64,000 nt of DNA from Lachnospiraceae bacterium (lineage in GTDB: Bacteria > Bacillota > Clostridia > Lachnospirales > Lachnospiraceae). The notes beneath the pieces were generated by a model. That model did no database searches. It saw nothing but the letters and a program-made list of their open reading frames with translations, and was not told the DNA's origin. Positions 15,386-23,706 of this stretch are shown piece after piece. Made by a program: the position numbers and the translations under genes. Each line of letters starts with the position of its first letter. The first letter of the stretch is position 1. The stretch covers positions 1-64,000 of the forward strand of contig JAFSBX010000132.1 of NCBI GenBank assembly GCA_017437065.1, given 5' to 3'.

Positions 15386-17020
15386 TTACAACGGAATATT
15401 TCCATGCTTCTTCGCAGGTCCATCCACTTTTTTACTGCGGAGGGCTCTTAATGCCTTCAACAGACACATTCTTGTTTCCTCCGGTTTAATTACTTCATTT
15501 ACATATCCTCTGGATGCTGCAACATAAGGATTTAAGAAACGTTCCTCATATTCCTTCTTGCACTGCTCACGCATTGCCGCCGGGTCTTCTGCAGCCTTAA
15601 TCTTTCTCTTGAATGCAATGTTTACTGCACCTTCTGCTCCCATAACCGCGATTTCCGCTATCGGCCATGCAAATACCATATCTGCACCCATTTCTTTAGA
15701 GTTCATGGCAATGTAAGCACCACCGTATGCTTTACGCATAATAACCGTAATCTTCGGTACCGTTGCTTCGGAATAAGCATACAATACTTTGGCACCATGA
15801 CGGATAATACCACTATGCTCCTGTGCTGTACCCGGCAAGAATGCAGGTACGTCAACTAATGTAACCAGCGGAATATTGTAACAGTCACAGAATCTGATAA
15901 AACGAGCCATCTTATCGGATGCATTCACATCCAGTGATCCACCCATAACTGCCGGCTGGTTCGCTACCACGCCAACTACTTCACCATCCATACGCGCAAA
16001 GCCTACTACTACATTCTGGGCAAAATCCTGTTGTACTTCAAAGAAACTGTTCTCATCTACAACACAATCAATTACTTCCTTTACATCATATGCTTTTCTG
16101 GAATTATCCGGAACAATTTCACAAAGCTTTTCACATCTTCCATCGTCTTCTTTTGCAAACATACTTCTTCTAATCTGACCTACTTTATGAAGTACTCTGC
16201 CCGTACCTTTTCCGGAACTGAGCATCTGTTTGCCCTGAGATGAAATAATCACAGGTGTTCTTTCTTCAAAATTGCTTGGTAAATATGTTAAAAGCTTACG
16301 TACGCCCATTAAACACTCGCCTTCTGAATCATAGGTAAAATGGGAAACACCACTTTTCTTTCCATGTACGTCTGCACCACCAAGTTCCTCTACGGATACT
16401 TCTTCATTAATAACCGTTTTTACTACATTTGGTCCGGTAATAAACATCTTGGAAGTTTCTCTTACCATAAAAATAAAATCGCAGATTGCCGGTGCATAAC
16501 ATGCTCCACCGGAACAAGGTCCTAAAATAACTGCAATCTGCGGAATCATTCCTGAGGCCTGTGTATGTCTTAAAAACATACCACTGTATCCGCTCAAAGA
16601 AGAGATTCCTTCTTCAATTCTCGCTCCGCCACTGTCGTTGATACAAATAAGCGGTGCTTTCATCTGCATTGCCATATCCTGAATACGACAAATTTTGAGA
16701 GAATGATATTCTCCTAATGTACCACCGATTACCGTAAAATCCTCACTTGCCACAAATACAAGGCGTCCACCGATTTCGCCATATCCGGTTACAACACCGT
16801 CTCCCAATGCTCTTCTTTTATCTAAATCAAAATCATCAATACGTGACTCAATGAAACCGTCAACTTCTACGAAGCTTCCTTCATCCAAAAGAACCTCAAT
16901 ACGTTCCCTTGCTGTCATTTTCCCTGATTCATGCTGCTTATTAATACGGGACTGACCACCACCAAGAGCCGCTTTTCTTCTTCTTTCCTCTAAATCTTTA
17001 ATCGCATCATTCCAATTCAT
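15386..17020 (-). CDS. Acyl-CoA carboxylase/decarboxylase carboxyltransferase subunit
   Basis: 544 residues with the two-half crotonase-like carboxyltransferase fold. The N-half includes RERIEVLLDEGSFVE, the oxyanion-type GGTLGEYHS region, INDSGGARIEEG and GPCSGGACYAPAICDF. The C-half includes GVVANQPAVMGGSLDVNASDK, VDVPAFLPGTAQEHSG and YGGAYIAMNSKEMGAD. This is the PccB/MmdA family, which moves CO2 between carboxybiotin and propionyl-/methylmalonyl-CoA or related thioesters. No biotin carrier, biotin carboxylase or sodium-pump subunit is adjacent, so its partners must be elsewhere. The acyl substrate cannot be told from sequence. Confidence 0.92.
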   Translation of the reverse strand: MNWNDAIKDLEERRRKAALGGGQSRINKQHESGKMTARERIEVLLDEGSFVEVDGFIESRIDDFDLDKRRALGDGVVTGYGEIGGRLVFVASEDFTVIGGTLGEYHSLKICRIQDMAMQMKAPLICINDSGGARIEEGISSLSGYSGMFLRHTQASGMIPQIAVILGPCSGGACYAPAICDFIFMVRETSKMFITGPNVVKTVINEEVSVEELGGADVHGKKSGVSHFTYDSEGECLMGVRKLLTYLPSNFEERTPVIISSQGKQMLSSGKGTGRVLHKVGQIRRSMFAKEDDGRCEKLCEIVPDNSRKAYDVKEVIDCVVDENSFFEVQQDFAQNVVVGFARMDGEVVGVVANQPAVMGGSLDVNASDKMARFIRFCDCYNIPLVTLVDVPAFLPGTAQEHSGIIRHGAKVLYAYSEATVPKITVIMRKAYGGAYIAMNSKEMGADMVFAWPIAEIAVMGAEGAVNIAFKRKIKAAEDPAAMREQCKKEYEERFLNPYVAASRGYVNEVIKPEETRMCLLKALRALRSKKVDGPAKKHGNIPL

Positions 17021-17178
17021 ATTTTCCTCATTTCTGTGCAGTTTCCCGTTTTATTTTTATCTGCAGTTTCCCATCTGCATAAACAAACTTTTACTGTGTT
17101 CTGCACTACCACAGTTTATTATCTTTTGATGCCATTATTATTTGACCTTTTAATAATTTGATACTCAAACTATTTTGT

Positions 17179-17207
17179 ATTATAGCACAGCAATATTGAT
17201 GTTGCAA
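17179..17207 (-). promoter_or_regulatory. Promoter of the carboxyltransferase gene
   Basis: The minus strand has TTGCAA, a 17-base spacer and a perfect TATAAT with an upstream TGC. The predicted start is about 150 bases before the coding region. The -35 abuts the terminator of the upstream gene. Confidence 0.8.
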
Positions 17208-17210
17208 GAA

Positions 17211-17244
17211 AAACCTGTATAGCCATTTTCGTCCATACAGGTTT
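17211..17244 (-). terminator. Terminator of the DD-carboxypeptidase gene
   Basis: A 10-bp perfect stem, AAACCTGTAT/ATACAGGTTT, is followed on the minus strand by TTTTTC. Confidence 0.82.
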
Positions 17245-17267
17245 CTTTTTTATTCATCTAATTCAAT

Positions 17268-18515
17268 TCAGCCACTCTCTCCACTGCTTTCCATATATTT
17301 CTTGTAGATATCCACATGGTCATAAATGCAGGTCCAGCTGCTTGTCGCATCTGCAGTAACACAAATATATCCGTTTCCGTTTTCGCTTTCGCCGTAACTT
17401 GCCGCACAGCTTCCTGATTCTACTACATATCCTGTCTTTCCACAAAGGACTTCTCCGCCGGCATCTTTATCCTCAATTCTGCGTAAAAACCAATTGGAAA
17501 TCAATAAGCCTTCCGGATGCTCTGCCGTAGCAGAAGTAGTATAAGTTCGTGCCGACATCACTTCACGACAAAGTTCATTATCCATTGCTGCTTTCATAAT
17601 CACTGCCATATCATAAACAGAACAATAATGCTCTTCATCATACAATCCTACACAATTCGTAACATGCGCTGTATCTGCTAAACCAAGCTCCTCCAGTTTT
17701 TCATTCATCAGCTTTACAAATTCTTCATGCGATCCCGCTACATAAGTGGCAAGTCCCACTGCCGCATCTGCTCCCGACGGCAAAATGGTTCCGTAAAACA
17801 AATCTCTGACAGTCACTGTTTCATCTTTAGAAAATCCTACATTACTGCAATCATTCACATAACTGTAATCAGTAATATCCAAAGTAATGGTAAAGGTATC
17901 ATCCAAATCCGTCACATGCTCTGCCGCAACAAGAACTGTCAGTACTTTTGTCATGGAAGCCGGACTAATTATTTCTGTTTCCGCCTTCCGGGCTAAAATG
18001 CTGTCTGTACTTAAATCAATCAATACCGCATTACTGCTTACTATGTCATCTCCAAGCTGTACCGTATCCTCCGTTACCTCTGCAGAATATGGACTTACTG
18101 CCCCGTTCGTACTTGCCTGTGCTGCAGAATCTTTTTCTGCATCTTCTTCTGCATTTTCTGCTCTTTTTCTGTTAACAGACGACACACCCTCTACCATAAC
18201 ATATTCCATTCCATTGCCTGCGGTCTCATCACTTGTTTCGGACTCCAAAACCGTGGACGCTTCCTGCCTCGCTTCACTTTCCACTTGTGTTTCTACTTCC
18301 ACTCTGTCCTTGGAATCCGCATGTGAAAAACTTCCTATCGTCAGAAATATTGCCAGTACACATATTCCTCCCAATGCAAAAGGGGCTGTCTTTTTTATCA
18401 TTATCCTTCTCTTTTGCTGTTGCTCCTTAAGACGTTTCATCTCCGCTACACGTGCCGCACGCCTAGCTCTACGTTCTTCTTCTTCATTTTCAGACATTAA
18501 ATTTATATCCGCCAC
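17268..18515 (-). CDS. Membrane-anchored D-alanyl-D-alanine carboxypeptidase (peptidase S11)
   Basis: About 415 residues. The start is ambiguous: GTG at 18515 has AAGGA eight bases upstream, TTG at 18521 and ATG at 18497 are alternatives. A charged cytoplasmic N-terminus (EEEERRARRAARVAEMKR) leads to one membrane anchor near 45-65, then an acidic Ser/Thr-rich linker to about 155. The S11 domain has the active-site tetrad SMTK (Ser about 187), an SGA triad where most relatives have SGN, and KTG near 362 (initiator-independent numbers vary by two). It trims the terminal D-Ala of peptidoglycan stem peptides. It lacks the usual C-terminal PBP5 domain; the N-terminal anchor replaces a cleaved signal. 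Confidence 0.9.
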   Translation of the reverse strand: MADINLMSENEEEERRARRAARVAEMKRLKEQQQKRRIMIKKTAPFALGGICVLAIFLTIGSFSHADSKDRVEVETQVESEARQEASTVLESETSDETAGNGMEYVMVEGVSSVNRKRAENAEEDAEKDSAAQASTNGAVSPYSAEVTEDTVQLGDDIVSSNAVLIDLSTDSILARKAETEIISPASMTKVLTVLVAAEHVTDLDDTFTITLDITDYSYVNDCSNVGFSKDETVTVRDLFYGTILPSGADAAVGLATYVAGSHEEFVKLMNEKLEELGLADTAHVTNCVGLYDEEHYCSVYDMAVIMKAAMDNELCREVMSARTYTTSATAEHPEGLLISNWFLRRIEDKDAGGEVLCGKTGYVVESGSCAASYGESENGNGYICVTADATSSWTCIYDHVDIYKKYMESSGESG

Positions 18516-18657
18516 ACCCAAATCCTTGCCTTTCTCATAACCTAATATCTATTGTACCATAATCGCTCTTTTTGCAAACAATTATTTTTTAAATATAATC
18601 CTTATTTTTTTCTTAAATTTTACATTTTTCATACATTTTTTGACAATAATTCTTTTA

Positions 18658-18686
18658 TGTACAAACCTTTTTTATTTTGATATACT
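18658..18686 (+). promoter_or_regulatory. Promoter of the carbamate kinase gene
   Basis: TGTACA at 18658-18663, a 17-base spacer and TATACT at 18681-18686, with TGA before the -10 (extended -10). A second TTGACA at 18640 lacks a suitable partner. Confidence 0.55.
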
Positions 18687-18732
18687 TTACATATGTTTTC
18701 TTGAAAAAAAATAAAATAAAGAGGGCAATCAT

Positions 18733-19668
18733 ATGAGTAGAAAAAAAGTAGTTGTTTCTTTAGGTCATGAAGCACTCGGTCACACAACTTCCGAGCAAAA
18801 AGATGCCGTAGGAATCACCGCCAAAGCATTGGCAGACTTAATCGAAGAAGACTGGCAGTTGACCATCACCCATGGTAACGGTCCACAGGTCAGCATGATA
18901 CATAAGGCAATGACAGAGCTCAGACGAATTTATATTGATTATACTCCCGCACCTATGTGTGTGTGTAGCGCTATGAGCCAGGGCTATGTAGGCTTTGACA
19001 TTCAGAATGCTCTTCGCTCGGAATTACTCAGCCGTGGTATTTCCAAATCAGTGAGTACCATTCTGACACAAGTAACCGTAGACCCTTATGATGTTGCATT
19101 TTACGAACCGAAAAAAGTTATCGGCAGATATATGTCCAAAGAAGATGCCGAAATCGAAATAAAAAAAGGAAACTATGTAGTCGAAGAACCGGGAAAAGGC
19201 TTTCTCCGTGTAGTTGCCACTCCTCAACCGATTGATATTGTAGAAATTGATGCCATCAAAGCATTAACCGATGCCGATCAGGTTGTTATTGCCTGCGGTG
19301 GTGGAGGTATTCCGGTAATTGAACAGCACCACTCCTTAAAAGGTGCTTCCGCTGTTATCGAAAAAGACAGTGTAGCCGGCAAACTGGCTTCTGATTTAAA
19401 ATCTGACCAGCTTATTATTTTAACAGGCGTAGAACAGGTTTACTTAAACTACGGTAAGGAAAACCAGGAAGCCATTTCTTCCATGACTGTCTCCGAAGCC
19501 GAAGCGTATATTACAGAAGGTCACTTTGAAGAAGGTACCATGCTTCCCAAAATCGAAGCAGCAATTACTTACTTGAAAAAGGTTCCGAATGGCAGCGTAC
19601 TAATTACTTCCATAAACAGTGTAAAAGATGCCATAAAAGGAAAGAATGGTACTTTTATAACCGCATGA
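18733..19668 (+). CDS. arcC: Carbamate kinase
   Basis: 311 residues, normal family length. It belongs to the amino-acid kinase fold (KKVVVSLGHEALG at the start, GNGPQVSMIHKAM near 53, CGGGGIPVI near 196, IEKDSVAGKLASDL near 214). It catalyses carbamoyl phosphate + ADP to carbamate + ATP, the energy-yielding last step of arginine or purine/agmatine catabolism. Neither arcA nor arcB nor a transporter is adjacent, so the source of carbamoyl phosphate is outside the window. The start follows GAGGGCA. A strong terminator ends the gene. Confidence 0.95.
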   Translation: MSRKKVVVSLGHEALGHTTSEQKDAVGITAKALADLIEEDWQLTITHGNGPQVSMIHKAMTELRRIYIDYTPAPMCVCSAMSQGYVGFDIQNALRSELLSRGISKSVSTILTQVTVDPYDVAFYEPKKVIGRYMSKEDAEIEIKKGNYVVEEPGKGFLRVVATPQPIDIVEIDAIKALTDADQVVIACGGGGIPVIEQHHSLKGASAVIEKDSVAGKLASDLKSDQLIILTGVEQVYLNYGKENQEAISSMTVSEAEAYITEGHFEEGTMLPKIEAAITYLKKVPNGSVLITSINSVKDAIKGKNGTFITA

Positions 19669-19672
19669 TATT

Positions 19673-19730
19673 AAAAAGCCGTCTCATTACTGTTCCAAAA
19701 ACAGAAGAACAGTAGTAAGACGGCTTTTTT
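19673..19730. terminator. Strong bidirectional terminator
   Basis: AAAAAGCCGTCT and AGACGGCTTTTTT form the lower stem, extended by ACTGTTC/GAACAGT with small internal differences. It serves arcC on the plus strand and the LspA-like gene on the minus strand. Confidence 0.92.
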
Positions 19731-20181
19731 AATGCCAGATTACTATAATCATTGCACCAATCATAATACAAAAATCCGCAATATTAAATATAACTGTGGA
19801 TAACTTTCGAAACGGTCCCTTAGGGATGTGGATACTAAAATAATCTACCACGTATTTTCTTCGCAATCTGTCATAGGTATTGCTGTAGGCACCGCCCAAT
19901 AAAAGTGCCAGCCCCGTCTTTAACAACGGCTTTCCCTTATTTCCCAGAGTCATGACAAAAAGAACGGTCAGTATCGCAGAAAGTACTATGGAAACTACCG
20001 CCACCGCAGGTCTGTTTTTTTCCATGAAGTTCAAAAATGCACCTTTATTATGGTATTTTCTTATCCATAAAAATCCGCCACACTTTTTTTCTATTTTTTC
20101 TTCGGTCTTTTTCTCTTCAATATATCCTTTTATCAGATATTCCAAAACAAAAATCCCTACTGCAATTCCTATGTATATCAT
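19729..20181 (-). CDS. Signal peptidase II (LspA)-like membrane protein
   Basis: 150 residues. The LspA signature blocks are all present: NKGAFLNF at 45-52 (usual NxGAAF), GGAYSNTYDRLRRKYVVDYF at 96-115, and FNIADFCI at 132-139. Asp113 and Asp136 correspond to the catalytic aspartate pair. Four hydrophobic segments are visible. It has an unusual charged loop (EEKKTEEKIEKK at 22-33) where standard LspA is hydrophobic, and it is followed by no lipoprotein or rluD genes. It is probably a paralog rather than the housekeeping enzyme. It lies 13 bp downstream of the Csp-like protease, suggesting one operon and possibly joint processing of an envelope target. Confidence 0.82.
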   Translation of the reverse strand: MIYIGIAVGIFVLEYLIKGYIEEKKTEEKIEKKCGGFLWIRKYHNKGAFLNFMEKNRPAVAVVSIVLSAILTVLFVMTLGNKGKPLLKTGLALLLGGAYSNTYDRLRRKYVVDYFSIHIPKGPFRKLSTVIFNIADFCIMIGAMIIVIWH

Positions 20182-20194
20182 CTTTTTTCCTCAC

Positions 20195-21922
20195 TCAATC
20201 TATTCCCGCAAGCTGTTCAAAAGTGCCGTTGATATTCATTCTGCCATACCCCCATTCTCTGTTTGGATATGTCAGATAGTCTTCTCGTTCGGCGCCACGT
20301 ATAAAATAATTTTTTACCTGTTTTCCTTCTGCCAGACGATCATTTTCTCTTACCACAGCCCACTCCATAAACTGTGCCACTGCTCCCGCCGTCAACGCTG
20401 CTCCCATACTTGAACCTGTTCGGGTTCCCCGAATGGTGGGAATCAGAACTCCCGGTGCCGCTACATCCGGCTTTATGGTATTATCTCTGGAATAACCTCT
20501 TCCGGAGTTTACATAAAAACTGTTGTTACTACTATCATAAGTGGATGTAGTCAATACATTTTTAGTCAGCGATGGCTCCGTCAATGTTGTATACGGCGAA
20601 GAATTTAAAAAATAAGTATCACTTGTCAGAAAATCTGTAATCGGCAACCACATATGAAATACAGCATTATGAGGTCTTCCATCAACCGATACCCTGATGT
20701 TCCACACTCCCGGTGTAGGTGCATCAAATCGGAAAGTAATCAATTCATCCCCCGACCCCTGCTCCACTATTACACTGTCAATGGTAATTCGTGTTCTCTC
20801 ATACACAAAGGAATACGTAAGACTCTGTCCCAACCCAAGCCGAAACTCCGGTATCACTTCTCCACCCGGAGAACGTATGCTTGCACTAAAAATATTAGGA
20901 GTATTTCCCCACATTTCAAGTATGAATCCCTTTTCACCTTCACCTACCCGAATTTCCACATTTTCATAAGGTTCTTCTTCTACATAAGTGTTTTGGGACA
21001 AAAGCTGACTGAAATGGTGTGCCGCATTCCCTTCATTTCCTCCACATACTACTACTGCCTGCCCACGTCTTGCCGAAGTCTGGTTTAAATAAGTATCCAA
21101 TGCAGAATTACCTGCATGGTCTCCCATATTTGTACCAATTCCAAGGCACATGACTACCGGACGCTCAATAGGAATATTAAAGGACTGGGCATACTTTATT
21201 CCAAACATAATATCATTTTCCTGAAAGGCAACTGCTCCATCGCGAATCAGATAATAATCCCGCAAATACTGTTTGGCTTCCTTTAGCTTTATAACTACGA
21301 TATCACATTCCGGTGCTGCTCCCAAAAACTCTAACCCATTTCCCAGACTGCTTCCTGCTGCCACACTTGCCATTGCTGTTCCATGTCCATTCTGATCTTT
21401 GGTAGGAAGTGGCTCTGTTTCTCCTCTAAGGGCTCTATTGATATCTTCTCTTGTAAATTCAAGCCCATAGGGAATGTCTTCCGGTGTACTATACCCGGGA
21501 TAATCACTACTGTTTAATGTCTGATCCCAAATTGCTAAAATTCGGGTAGAACCGTCCGGATTCCTAAAAACCGGCTCTGTATAATCAATTCCCGTATCAA
21601 TAATCGCCACAACTGTTCCTCTGCCGGTTAAACTCAATGGCGGTCTCTGCACTCTGAGAATTCCGGTATCCGACAGGTTCCGGCTGTTAAAAGGCTCCTG
21701 CATCAGCCCATAGAGCTTCGGAACATACTGATATACATACCGTGAAATACTGATTGGTGCTACTGCTGCTCTCTCTATATACAAAACACGATATTGCTCA
21801 TCCACCGGTACTTTACATGCATCCACATCTTCTATTTCCATATAAGCATCAGATATATCATAATCTATAATCAGGTCCAGATAATCATTGGACTGAATCC
21901 GTTCTTCACAAGATAGCGGCAC
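20195..21922 (-). CDS. Csp-like subtilisin family (S8) protease
   Basis: 575 residues starting at GTG with GGAG seven bases upstream. The layout is that of clostridial CspA/B/C germination-type proteases: a short propeptide (about 1-95), a subtilase domain with an inserted beta domain (about 330-430), and no signal peptide. The triad is intact: Asp109 (AIIDTGIDY), His180 (GHGTAMA) and Ser505 (GSSMGAA), with oxyanion Asn near 296 (GGNEGN). In spore formers Csp proteases cleave pro-SleC; relatives occur in non-sporulating Lachnospiraceae with unknown targets. No germination genes are adjacent here. Confidence 0.88.
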   Translation of the reverse strand: MPLSCEERIQSNDYLDLIIDYDISDAYMEIEDVDACKVPVDEQYRVLYIERAAVAPISISRYVYQYVPKLYGLMQEPFNSRNLSDTGILRVQRPPLSLTGRGTVVAIIDTGIDYTEPVFRNPDGSTRILAIWDQTLNSSDYPGYSTPEDIPYGLEFTREDINRALRGETEPLPTKDQNGHGTAMASVAAGSSLGNGLEFLGAAPECDIVVIKLKEAKQYLRDYYLIRDGAVAFQENDIMFGIKYAQSFNIPIERPVVMCLGIGTNMGDHAGNSALDTYLNQTSARRGQAVVVCGGNEGNAAHHFSQLLSQNTYVEEEPYENVEIRVGEGEKGFILEMWGNTPNIFSASIRSPGGEVIPEFRLGLGQSLTYSFVYERTRITIDSVIVEQGSGDELITFRFDAPTPGVWNIRVSVDGRPHNAVFHMWLPITDFLTSDTYFLNSSPYTTLTEPSLTKNVLTTSTYDSSNNSFYVNSGRGYSRDNTIKPDVAAPGVLIPTIRGTRTGSSMGAALTAGAVAQFMEWAVVRENDRLAEGKQVKNYFIRGAEREDYLTYPNREWGYGRMNINGTFEQLAGID

Positions 21923-21980
21923 AGTATCTCTCCAAAATTTCTTTGTATTATACTATGCCGCTCAATATTTTTGTTTCCTT

Positions 21981-23525
21981 TTATTCCGCCTCAGCCTGTG
22001 TATAAGTATCCAAAGAAGCCAGACTGTTATTTCTGATATCAATTATCGGACCGCCTGTCCCCTCAATATATTCTCTTGTAATTGTCACCCTTCCGATATT
22101 ATCATCCTTCGGAATTTCGTACATAATATCCAACATAAATTCTTCAATAATTGCACGAAGTGCTCTGGCACCGGTATCTTTTTTCATCGCTTTTTCTGCA
22201 ATTGCTTCCAGTGCTCCATCGTCAAATTCAAGCTTCACCTCATCAAGCTCCAATAACTTCTGATATTGTTTTAAAATCGCATTTTTGGGCTCTCTTAAAA
22301 TCTTCACCATCATTTCTTTGGACAGTCCCTCTAATGTATAAACAATCGGAAGACGTCCTATAAACTCAGGAATCATACCAAATTTCTTAATATCCTCTAT
22401 CGTAACCTTGCTGAGAATATTTTTCTCTTTATCAAATTTATCTTTTAAATCCGCACTAAATCCAATGGAAGTCTGCTTGCTCAAACGTTGCTTAATAATC
22501 TCTTCCAAGTCCGGGAATGCACCACCACAAATAAACAGAATATTTTTTGTATTAATGGTTGTCAGAGGCACCATGGCATTCTTGCTGTTAGCTCCCACCG
22601 GAACTTCTACCTCTGCACCCTCTAACAATTTCAACATTCCCTGCTGAACGGATTCTCCACTTACATCTCTGGAAGTTGTATTCTTTTTCTTTGCAATCTT
22701 ATCAATTTCATCGATAAAAATAATTCCCTGTTCTGCGCGTTCCACATCATTATCTGCCGCTGCCAGAAGCTTTGATACAACGCTCTCGATATCATCGCCA
22801 ATATATCCCGCCTCTGTCAGTGTGGTAGCATCCGTAATGGCAAGAGGCACGTCCAAAAGTCTTGCCAATGTTTTTACCAGATATGTTTTACCGCATCCTG
22901 TGGGACCAATCATCAGCATATTGGATTTTTCAATTTCAATTTCATCCATAGTTCCGGTGGCAACACGTTTATAGTGATTGTAAACAGCCACAGAAATCAC
23001 TTTCTTTGCATGCTCCTGACCTACAATATATTCATCCAGCTGTGCTTTGATTTTGTGCGGTGCAGGAATATTTTTAATGTCTAATACCGGCTTACTGTTG
23101 CCTTTTTTCTTTTTCTTTAGGCGTTGTCTGTTCGGTACCATTCCGTCCCCCTGCAAATCAGAAAGATTTACAAAGCTGATATTTGGAAATCCACCCATAT
23201 AAGGTCTTTGCTTTTTCGGTTTATTTTCCTCTTCTTCGTCCTCTGACTGTTCATTATTTTCTGTTCTCTCCGGCATCTGTGTTTTACCACTGCCATTCAT
23301 ACCGGTCATACGCATCCATTGCTCTGCCATTGCAGGATCATTCAACATCCCGTTTGTATCCAACTGACTTACCGTTTCCATAGTTTTGTGCATACAATCA
23401 TTACACACACATATATTTTGTGGAAGATGAAACATTTTTCCGGCCTTACTTTCCGGTCTTCTGCATATAAAACAGACATCTTCGTATTCATTCTCTTCAA
23501 ATTCGTTCTTTTCTATATCTGACAT
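21981..23525 (-). CDS. clpX: ATP-dependent Clp protease ATP-binding subunit ClpX, long-linker form
   Basis: About 514 residues from ATG at 23525 (AGGAG four bases upstream); an in-frame ATG 12 bases earlier is possible. It is an AAA+ unfoldase. The N-terminal C4 zinc finger (CFICRRP ... CVCNDC) is followed by an extra ~70-residue charged linker (QSEDEEEENKPKKQR). The AAA+ module has GPTGCGKT, GIIFIDEIDKIA, pore loop GYIG (usually GYVG) and the ClpP-docking IGFSA loop, so partnership with ClpP is expected. The usual family length is about 420. The typical neighbours tig, clpP and lon are absent; it may be a second ClpX. Confidence 0.92.
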   Translation of the reverse strand: MSDIEKNEFEENEYEDVCFICRRPESKAGKMFHLPQNICVCNDCMHKTMETVSQLDTNGMLNDPAMAEQWMRMTGMNGSGKTQMPERTENNEQSEDEEEENKPKKQRPYMGGFPNISFVNLSDLQGDGMVPNRQRLKKKKKGNSKPVLDIKNIPAPHKIKAQLDEYIVGQEHAKKVISVAVYNHYKRVATGTMDEIEIEKSNMLMIGPTGCGKTYLVKTLARLLDVPLAITDATTLTEAGYIGDDIESVVSKLLAAADNDVERAEQGIIFIDEIDKIAKKKNTTSRDVSGESVQQGMLKLLEGAEVEVPVGANSKNAMVPLTTINTKNILFICGGAFPDLEEIIKQRLSKQTSIGFSADLKDKFDKEKNILSKVTIEDIKKFGMIPEFIGRLPIVYTLEGLSKEMMVKILREPKNAILKQYQKLLELDEVKLEFDDGALEAIAEKAMKKDTGARALRAIIEEFMLDIMYEIPKDDNIGRVTITREYIEGTGGPIIDIRNNSLASLDTYTQAEAE

Positions 23526-23641
23526 AATTCTCCTCATTTCCCTTTCAACATTCCGACATGTAGTCTCTGTTCACATTATACGGCAAAGTGGCGTAAGTGT
23601 ACAAGTTAAGTTTTCTAAACTATTTAAAAACAATTTCTAAA

Positions 23642-23680
23642 AGGACATTTACTTTCCTGTATTTCCAAAGTAAATGTCCT
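23642..23680 (-). terminator. Terminator of the HtrA gene
   Basis: A perfect 14-bp stem (AGGACATTTACTTT/AAAGTAAATGTCCT) has an 11-base loop and is followed on the minus strand by TTTTAG. Confidence 0.85.
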
Positions 23681-23706
23681 CCGTTATTCTTACAATATGT
23701 TATGCT

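Noticed and set aside
18640-18645. TTGACA as -35 of arcC
   Set aside because: No acceptable -10 lies 16-18 bases downstream; the 18658-18686 promoter fits better.
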